A stretch of 64,000 bases of DNA from Flavobacteriales bacterium (GTDB taxonomy: Bacteria; Bacteroidota; Bacteroidia; Flavobacteriales_F; PHOS-HE28). Location: NCBI GenBank assembly GCA_016716605.1, contig JADJWA010000002.1:62001-126000 (forward strand), written 5' to 3'. Numbering within the stretch: the stretch's first letter is position 1; each line of letters starts with the position of its first letter. Both the position numbers and the translations under genes were made by a program. The notes beneath the pieces are model-generated. The model was not told the origin of the DNA and ran no database searches. It saw nothing but the letters and a program-made list of their open reading frames with translations. Below are positions 58,494 to 64,000 of this stretch, in pieces.

Positions 58494-58865
58494 TCACCCC
58501 TTCATCCTTTCCTTCAGCTCCTCTTCGCTCACGCTCCATTCCCTGCCGGGCCTGCTGCCCTCGATGCGGTAGAAGAAGCAGCCGCGCTCGAAGCTCCACT
58601 TGCGCTGCACGATGCGTCGGCGCACCATGGGGCCGAGCTGCACATAGGCGCCGGTGCTGAACGCGGCGTGGGCCAGCATGGCGCGCACGATATCGGCCTG
58701 GCTCACATTCCAGTGGATCTGCAGCGGCTCGTTGGGCGGCTTGGCGTGTATGGTGTACACCCAATGAAGCACCGGGTGCGGTGCGCGCCATACGATGGGC
58801 CACACGCCCTGTGACCAGGGCACCAGGCCATTCACCGGGCAGGGGGTGCTGGGCAGCGACGGCAT
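58494..58865 (-). CDS. hypothetical protein
   Basis: 123 residues from ATG 58865. Trp-rich first half (VPWSQGVWPIVWRAPHPVLHW) and charged C-terminal half (RRRIVQRKWSFERGCFFYRI ... EEELKERMKG). No known motif. Codon choice looks coding up to ~58860, and sequence upstream reads as low-complexity, so the start is uncertain; the gene could be truncated. Confidence 0.45.
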   Translation of the reverse strand: MPSLPSTPCPVNGLVPWSQGVWPIVWRAPHPVLHWVYTIHAKPPNEPLQIHWNVSQADIVRAMLAHAAFSTGAYVQLGPMVRRRIVQRKWSFERGCFFYRIEGSRPGREWSVSEEELKERMKG

Positions 58866-59168
58866 TCGCGTCAAAGTCGAGGCCCAGAAAGAACAACGCG
58901 GGAGCGGCTGCGCGGCGGCGAGTTTTGAACAGCGGGGCGCTGCGCGCAGGTGCGAACGCACATGTGCCAACCGGCTCAAGGACATCTTGACCCGGGACAT
59001 CGTTGACACGAACATCGTGTTCAGTTGCGTGGTGGGTTGCAGGCTCTTCTGAGGGCGTTGGTGCGGATCGTGGAAGCGGTGATCCGTGGCAACCAGCCAG
59101 GCCTCTGTGCAACGGATCGGTGATCCCAAGGCGCTCTAACGGCTCTCGTTCTGAGCATGCCCGCCCGA

Positions 59169-59176
59169 TACCTTTG
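59169..59176 (+). promoter_or_regulatory. -7 element for mntA-hepT, leaderless arrangement
   Basis: TACCTTTG, perfect TAnnTTTG, ends 4 nt before ATG 59181, so transcription would start at or next to the start codon. Confidence 0.6.
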
Positions 59177-59180
59177 TTGC

Positions 59181-59510
59181 ATGCTTGCCGATCTGATCAA
59201 TGGCCACCGCCAGCAGTTCATAAGCCTGTGCCGCGCACACAAGGTGAAAGAACTCTATGCCTTCGGCTCGGCGGTGGATGGACCTTTCCGCGACGACAGC
59301 GACGTGGACCTGCTGGTGGAGGTGCAAGGCGGCGATCCAGTGGAGACCGGCGAACGGCTCTGGTCCTTCTGGGACAGCATGGAAGTGTTCTTCCACCGCA
59401 AGGTGGACCTGCTCACACCCTCCTCCTTGCAGAACCCGGTGAAGAAGCGCGCCATCGACCGTTCCAAGCAACTCATCTACGATGGAGCGACTGGAAGGCT
59501 GCTATGCTGA
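59181..59510 (+). CDS. mntA: MntA-type minimal nucleotidyltransferase antitoxin
   Basis: 109 residues from ATG 59181. Catalytic signature LYAFGSAVDGPFRDDSDVDL (GSxxxG...DSDVD), the minimal nucleotidyltransferase motif with both metal-binding Asp. In characterised pairs MntA inactivates the HEPN toxin HepT by adding AMP to it. The gene overlaps hepT by 29 nt in a different frame, the standard arrangement. In-frame ATG 59157 would start upstream of the promoter box and is rejected. Confidence 0.92.
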   Translation: MLADLINGHRQQFISLCRAHKVKELYAFGSAVDGPFRDDSDVDLLVEVQGGDPVETGERLWSFWDSMEVFFHRKVDLLTPSSLQNPVKKRAIDRSKQLIYDGATGRLLC

Positions 59511-59820
59511 CATCCTGCGGGCGGTCAAGCTGATCGAGGCCTTCCTGGCACAAGGCCGGATCGATGGGTTCGAGGCATACACCAAGCACGCGATGGTGAA
59601 GAGCGCGGTGGAACGGCAGCTGGGCATCATCGGCGAAGCAGTGAACCAGATCCGTAAGCTGGATCCTGTGCATCCGATACCGGAGGCCGATCGCATTGTC
59701 CAGTTCCGGAACCGGCTCATCCATTCCTACGACAGCATCGACGACCAATTCGTCTGGCCGATCCTCCAGAAGCATATCCCCGAGCTGAAGAGGATCGTGC
59801 TGCGCCGCACAAGCAGTTGA
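59482..59820 (+). CDS. hepT: HepT-type HEPN RNase toxin
   Basis: 112 residues, all helical. HEPN active site Rx4-6H appears as FRNRLIHSYDSID (~78-90), followed by the conserved Tyr that is the AMPylation target in other HepT proteins. Preceded by YTKHAMVKSAVERQLGIIGEA. HepT cleaves RNA, especially tRNA, when not neutralised. Overlaps mntA by 29 nt; both are expressed from the leaderless promoter at 59169. Confidence 0.92.
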   Translation: MERLEGCYADILRAVKLIEAFLAQGRIDGFEAYTKHAMVKSAVERQLGIIGEAVNQIRKLDPVHPIPEADRIVQFRNRLIHSYDSIDDQFVWPILQKHIPELKRIVLRRTSS

Positions 59821-60104
59821 TCGCGGAAATGGCCTTGTCTGATACAGCAGTAGGTCACCATCCACCGCTCGCGCATTCGTCGATTCGGCTCGGCATTCTA
59901 AGCCTCAGCAGGCATTCCGGCGAGCGCCATCTCTAGGAGGAACCTCCGCAGTGTGACTCGTCCTGAAATGGGTCTGCGCAAAACAGCGACCCGTGGAAGG
60001 CAAGTTCAAGCACAACAAGAACGGCAACTTCGGATCGCGGTTCCACAGGAGCAGGACAAGTAGCTGCGGGCAGAAGGAAGCGTTTCGGGAGCCCTAAGCA
60101 GGCA
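59821..60104. other. 280-nt gap after hepT
   Basis: No intact gene. Around 59990-60060 the plus strand reads VEGKFKHNKNGNFGSRFHRS, a basic stretch that may be the remnant of a coding 3' end. No repeats are shared with other gaps except a short AACCTCCGCAG. Confidence 0.35.
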
Positions 60105-60545
60105 TCACTTCAGCCACGCCCTATTCCTGCGGAAATACACCAGGAAGCCCGCCGGGATGAAGCAGTAGAAGAACAGCAGCACCGCCATGAAGGACAGATA
60201 CACGGTCATGAGCCAAAGCAGCATGACGCACACCGTGGCGAGGAGGTGCACGATGTTCGATGCCACGTAGATGCGGAGGCCGAGCCGCCTGCCCAGCAGC
60301 ATGAAGGCGGCGCCGATCGCGGCCCCTGCGCAGGAGAGGATCACGGCCAGCATCAGGATCTGGAGGGGCACCACGGCGCCGGTGCCCACGCCCCCGTTCT
60401 CGATGCCCGTGTACAGCATGCCGGCCTTGAACAGGTTGGTGACGATGAGGAAGATGTTGCCCAGGATGGTGAGCAAGCAGAGCACCGTGAACAGGCGGGG
60501 GGCTTGAGGGGGCACGGGATCGAACGTACGGCGATGCGGTTCCAT
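60105..60545 (-). CDS. four-helix membrane protein of unknown function
   Basis: 146 residues from ATG 60545. Hydrophobic segments LFTVLCLLTILGNIFLIV, ILMLAVILSCAGAAIGAAFML, ASNIVHLLATVCVMLLWL and LSFMAVLLFFYCFIPAGFLVYF. No charged motif or family is recognised. It lies between the toxin-antitoxin pair and a T9SS protein. Confidence 0.72.
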   Translation of the reverse strand: MEPHRRTFDPVPPQAPRLFTVLCLLTILGNIFLIVTNLFKAGMLYTGIENGGVGTGAVVPLQILMLAVILSCAGAAIGAAFMLLGRRLGLRIYVASNIVHLLATVCVMLLWLMTVYLSFMAVLLFFYCFIPAGFLVYFRRNRAWLK

Positions 60546-60637
60546 GGCCACGTAGGTGGTTCAACCGAAGCAGGCGATCCGACTCAAGCCTTTGCAGCAG
60601 TGACTGCAGACGATGGGATACCGCGATGCTGGCCGGA

Positions 60638-62272
60638 TCACTCCACCACCACGGCGATCCGCTTCGCCGCAGCACCGCTGCCCAGCTCCAGCACATAGCC
60701 GCCCGGCGCCAGGGCACGCACATCGAGGGTGAGCGATCCGTTGGAACCGGAGCGCTTGGCCAAGGCCACGCGGCCCATGGCATCGAGCAGCCGCACGTCC
60801 GTGCTGGCCGACACCCCGGTAACCGTAATGGTCTCATCGGCTGGTTGCGGATAGACACGCAGGCCCATGGCCACGGCATCGGCTACGCCCACCGTGCCGA
60901 AGTACACGGGCGCGCTCGTGCTCTGGCATCCGTTCGCATCGGTGATGGTCACGCTGTAGTTGCCGTTGGCCAACGGAGCCCACTCCTGTTCGATGGCACC
61001 GGCGATGAGCTCGCCGTCGAGGTACCACTGGTACGTTGAAGCAGGCGTGGAGCTCATGGTCATGCCCAGGTTCGTCACCACGGGCATGGCAGGCGCATCG
61101 AGCACATCGATGGCCACGGTGGTGTCGTGCGCGCAACCGAAGGCGTCGGTGCCGTAAACGGTCCAAGTGAAATCGCTCGGCGGCCAGGCGCTGATGGCAT
61201 CGCCGGTATTGCCGCTGATGAAGAGGTTCGGGCTCCACTGGTAGTTGAGCGCGCCCACCGCGCTGAGCGCTGCGGTATCGCCGGGGCACAGGGTACTGTC
61301 CACAGCCGAGGCGATCACCGTGGGCAGCTCATGCACGGTCACCGTCACCGCATCGTCGTCCTGGCAGCCGTTGGCATCGGTGACCACCACGGTATAGGTG
61401 GTGGTCTCGGTGACGGTGACCACCGGGTTCGTGATGGCGGGGTTGCTCAACCCGGTGCTGGGCGACCATTGGTAGCTGCTCCCTCCGGAGGCTTGCAGCT
61501 GCCCGGTCTGCCCGATGCACACATCCTCGTCCGGCCCGGCCGAGGCATTGGGCGGGGCGTGCACGAGGATGTAATCGCTCAGCTGCAGCTCATCGGGGCC
61601 GTTGGCGGTCACCACGCTCAGCACCACATCGAAGCTCCCGGGGTTGGGGTACAGCACCAGCGGATCCGGCTCGGTGCTCGTGGTGGGCACGCCGCCCTCG
61701 AAGTACCACACGTAGCTGCTCGGCGATCCTAGGCTGGCGTCGGTGAATTGCACCGAACCACCGGGGCAGAAGCTCACATCGCTGGCGGTGAAGCTGGCGG
61801 CGTGCGCATCGTACTCCAGGGTGAGCCCGCTCACCACCGGGTCGTTGAAGGAGGAGCAGCCCACGCCCGGATAGCACGAATCCTGCACGCGCACGCGACC
61901 GGTGACCGAGCCTGCGCCGGTGGCGATCGCGTTGGTGAGGTTGGCGTTCGAGATGTTAGCCGTGCGGCTGAAGGTGACGCACTCCGTTACGTTGCCGGTC
62001 TCGTAATAGACCTGCGTCCACGCATCCGCGCCGGTCTCCAGTTCGATCCAGATCTTGCTGCTTCCGCCGAAGACCTGCTGCCAGCAAGCCAGCCAGCCGA
62101 AATCGAGCGAGGCGCCGCCGCCCGTGGGCGCGGTCGTGTTCGGGAAGGTGAACTCCACCCAGCTGTTGAGCTGCGAGCCTTGGATGTTCGGCAGCGTCTG
62201 CGAATACGGGATCTGCGCGCTGGCATGCACGCAGGTGAAGAGGAAGAGGATGGCGGTGATGAGGTGGCGCAT
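60638..62272 (-). CDS. T9SS-exported protein with PKD and immunoglobulin-like repeats
   Basis: 544 residues. Signal peptide (LITAILFLFTCVHASAQ), an N-terminal beta-rich domain (~20-165, Cys pairs DSCYPGVGCSSF), a PKD domain (~170-245: FCPGGSVQFTDASLG, YVWYFEGGVP, GSFDVVLSVV) and repeated Ig-like units with SSYQWSPSTGLSNP, YTVVVTDANGCQDDD and YSVTITDANGCQSTS. A C-terminal sorting domain (GLRVYPQPADETITVTG ... LAPGGYVLELGSG ... RIAVVVE) directs it through the T9SS. It is probably an adhesin-like surface protein. TTATTTCG about 20 nt upstream may be its promoter box. Confidence 0.87.
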   Translation of the reverse strand: MRHLITAILFLFTCVHASAQIPYSQTLPNIQGSQLNSWVEFTFPNTTAPTGGGASLDFGWLACWQQVFGGSSKIWIELETGADAWTQVYYETGNVTECVTFSRTANISNANLTNAIATGAGSVTGRVRVQDSCYPGVGCSSFNDPVVSGLTLEYDAHAASFTASDVSFCPGGSVQFTDASLGSPSSYVWYFEGGVPTTSTEPDPLVLYPNPGSFDVVLSVVTANGPDELQLSDYILVHAPPNASAGPDEDVCIGQTGQLQASGGSSYQWSPSTGLSNPAITNPVVTVTETTTYTVVVTDANGCQDDDAVTVTVHELPTVIASAVDSTLCPGDTAALSAVGALNYQWSPNLFISGNTGDAISAWPPSDFTWTVYGTDAFGCAHDTTVAIDVLDAPAMPVVTNLGMTMSSTPASTYQWYLDGELIAGAIEQEWAPLANGNYSVTITDANGCQSTSAPVYFGTVGVADAVAMGLRVYPQPADETITVTGVSASTDVRLLDAMGRVALAKRSGSNGSLTLDVRALAPGGYVLELGSGAAAKRIAVVVE

Positions 62273-62527
62273 GGGGGCTGTGGCTTGGTGCGGCGAAATA
62301 ACGCAATCGCTTCCGGCGACCTCTCAGAACTGCCACTCAACACCGCCAATCGGAGCCGTCACTCCGGATCGCCACTCGGAGCGGTTTGTTCATTGGCGTC
62401 CATTCCTATTCATGGTGATTGCTCGTGAAGCGAAACCGAGAACTGAATCTTTCCTCTTCCGCAATAGTGCCTTCACGGCCACCGTTGCTCCGTTCGGAAC
62501 GCGCGTGCGCCTTGGAACCCGCACCGC

Positions 62528-62535
62528 TACTTTCA
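62528..62535 (+). promoter_or_regulatory. -7 element for alpha-2-macroglobulin gene
   Basis: TACTTTCA, 19 nt upstream of ATG 62555. Confidence 0.5.
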
Positions 62536-62554
62536 CCGCATCCTTCACGCCACC

Positions 62555-64000
62555 ATGCCCACTCTGCCTCGCCTTTCGCGTGCGCTCGGCCTCACCGTGC
62601 TGTGCGCTTTCGTGCTAGCTGCCTGCCGCAACAACGAGAAGGGCGCCAAGCCCGATGCCGCCTTCACGCCCTACATCCCCGCCTTCACCGGCGGGCACAT
62701 CAGCGCGCGCTCGCCCATCATCGTGCGCATCGCTGCGGGGCAGCGCTGGCGCGATAGCTCGGCCACGGCCCTGCAGGAACTCTTCGACCTCTCGCCCAGC
62801 GTGAAGGGCCGCGTGGAGATGCGCGATGAGCTCACCCTGGCCTTCGTTCCCGATGAACGATTGGCGCAGGACAAGACCTACGCGGTGCGCTTCAGGCTCG
62901 GCGACCTGATCGAGGTGCCCAAGGGATTGGAGGACTTCCGCTTCGAGGTGAGCACCTTCAAGCAAGGCATCGATGCACGCGTGAACGAGATGCAGTCGCT
63001 GAGCGCCACCGACCTGAAGTGGCAGCGGCTCATCGCCAGCGTGTACACCAGCGACGATGCCACCGGCCAGGACCTCGAAGGCTGCTTCACCGCGAAGCAA
63101 GAAGGCCGCGATCTGCCGCTCACCTGGGAGCATGAGCCCAACGGCCGCTATCACCGCTTCACGGTGGACAGCGTGAAGCGCGGCGATGCAGCCTCGCGCG
63201 TGGACATCAACTGGAACGGCAAGGGCATCGGCAGCACCGACGCCGCCACCCTGCCCTTCGATGTGCCTGCCATCGGCGATCTCGCGCTGATCAGCGCCAC
63301 CACCTTCAGCGATGGCGAGCAGTTCGCCACGCTGCTCTTCAGCGATCCGCTGGACCCCGCTCAGGACCTGCGCGGCCTCGTGGGCATTGCCGGCGCCGAC
63401 GACCTGCGCATCGCGCACGATGGCAACAAGCTCGTGCTCTATCCCGCCCAGCGGCTCACAGGCAAACAGGACGGTTACGTGAGCGCCGGCCTGCGCAACG
63501 TGAACGGCCGCACGCTTGGCAAAGAGGTGAGCGTGGAACTGGTGTTCGAGGAACTCAAGCCCGCCGTGCGCTTCAACGGCAAGGGCACCATCCTGCCCAG
63601 CACCGATGGCCTGCTCCTCCCCTTCCAGGCCGTGAACCTGAAGGCCGTTGATGTGCGCGTGATCAAGGTGCACGAGAGCAACGTGAGCCAGTTCCTGCAG
63701 GTGAATGCGCTCGATGGCAACCGTGAACTGGCGCGTGTAGGTCGCCTGGTCTCGCGCAAGACCATCAGCCTAAAGACCGCCGACAGCCCCGACCTGGGCC
63801 GCTGGAACACCTACTACCTCGATCTCGCCGACCACCTCAAGACCGAGCCCGGCGCCGTGTACCGCGTGGAGCTCTCCTTCGGCCGCCATCAGAGCGTGTA
63901 TCCCTGCGAGGGCGGCGATCCCGTGGAGGTCCCGCGTGAGAAGAGCTGGGAAGAAGAGCAAGCCGCCTACGACGACCAACAGGATTACTGGTACTACGAC
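62555..64000 (+). CDS. alpha-2-macroglobulin family lipoprotein (3' end beyond window)
   Basis: First 482 codons only; the frame is open to the window edge. Lipobox VLAACRNN (Cys ~22) and the MG1-type N-terminal domain: ARSPIIVRIAAGQRW, FDLSPSVKGRVEMRDE, VELVFEELKPAVRFNGKG, then LLLPFQAVNLKAVDVRVIKV and ARVGRLVSRKTISL, which are typical of Bacteroidota alpha-2-macroglobulin-like proteins of ~1,800 residues. These periplasmic lipoproteins trap proteases, often beside PBP1c. The thioester region is outside the window. Confidence 0.88.
   Translation, partial: MPTLPRLSRALGLTVLCAFVLAACRNNEKGAKPDAAFTPYIPAFTGGHISARSPIIVRIAAGQRWRDSSATALQELFDLSPSVKGRVEMRDELTLAFVPDERLAQDKTYAVRFRLGDLIEVPKGLEDFRFEVSTFKQGIDARVNEMQSLSATDLKWQRLIASVYTSDDATGQDLEGCFTAKQEGRDLPLTWEHEPNGRYHRFTVDSVKRGDAASRVDINWNGKGIGSTDAATLPFDVPAIGDLALISATTFSDGEQFATLLFSDPLDPAQDLRGLVGIAGADDLRIAHDGNKLVLYPAQRLTGKQDGYVSAGLRNVNGRTLGKEVSVELVFEELKPAVRFNGKGTILPSTDGLLLPFQAVNLKAVDVRVIKVHESNVSQFLQVNALDGNRELARVGRLVSRKTISLKTADSPDLGRWNTYYLDLADHLKTEPGAVYRVELSFGRHQSVYPCEGGDPVEVPREKSWEEEQAAYDDQQDYWYYD

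Noticed and set aside
1..64000. tRNA, rRNA or CRISPR loci
   Set aside because: No cloverleaf-like sequence with a convincing T-arm, no rRNA stretches, and no array of regularly spaced direct repeats was found.

Overview
The window looks like the chromosome of a GC-rich member of the Bacteroidota, probably a Flavobacteriales-like lineage. The evidence is PorX (the two-component regulator of the type IX secretion system, T9SS), several secreted proteins ending in T9SS C-terminal sorting domains, families largely confined to this phylum (DUF4834, DUF2911, DUF6090, DUF3276), start codons without clear Shine-Dalgarno sequences, and promoters of the TAnnTTTG type (here often TACTTTCG). No rRNA, tRNA, CRISPR array, integrase or intact transposase was found.

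Layout. 0-9.6 kb (minus strand): a directon with an HD phosphohydrolase, a DUF3857-like exported protein, a small membrane protein, an SDR oxidoreductase, a Cys/His-rich anchored protein, DUF2911, lpxD, DUF4834 and a YfhO-like membrane protein cut by the window edge. 9.8-15.3 kb (plus): porX, an inserted BamE-like gene, tsaE, alanine dehydrogenase, an ABC ATPase and a lipoprotein FKBP isomerase. 15.4-21 kb: DUF551, a divergent malate synthase, alkane monooxygenase alkB, a cold-shock protein, a PUR-alpha-like protein and a delta-60 repeat T9SS protein. 21-36 kb: an M16 peptidase pair, then three or four cargo insertions (GH16 plus a membrane protein; a STAND-LRR NTPase; a flavoprotein) beside djlA-like and other host genes. 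36-40 kb: feoA-feoB-Cys-rich iron transport, an RRM protein and a metal-binding HMA protein. 40-45 kb: small secreted or lipoprotein genes in overlapping operons. 45-58 kb: a repeat-rich region with a trypsin-like protease, UspA, a flavodoxin-fold reductase, an Na/Pi-type transporter, a lone Pycsar-type TM effector (DUF5706), a DoxX-like protein, an OmpA protein and a beta-helix/T9SS pair. 58-64 kb: an MntA-HepT toxin-antitoxin pair, a PKD-type T9SS protein and the start of an alpha-2-macroglobulin lipoprotein.

Most notable pattern. Three times, and possibly four, a complete gene is followed in the same orientation by foreign-looking cargo and then by a second, orphaned copy of only that gene's 3' end: the HD gene (6.1-9.6 kb), the djlA-like gene (24.7-28 kb, a near-identical 179-nt tail), a membrane-anchored protein gene (29.1-32.8 kb, STAND NTPase as cargo) and a T9SS gene (32.9-35.3 kb). 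In two cases the tails differ mostly at synonymous positions, so they look like remnants of a previous allele rather than fresh duplications. This suggests a recurrent route for loading cargo behind gene 3' ends by recombination. A second layer is a set of interspersed palindromic repeats confined to 45.7-57.5 kb.
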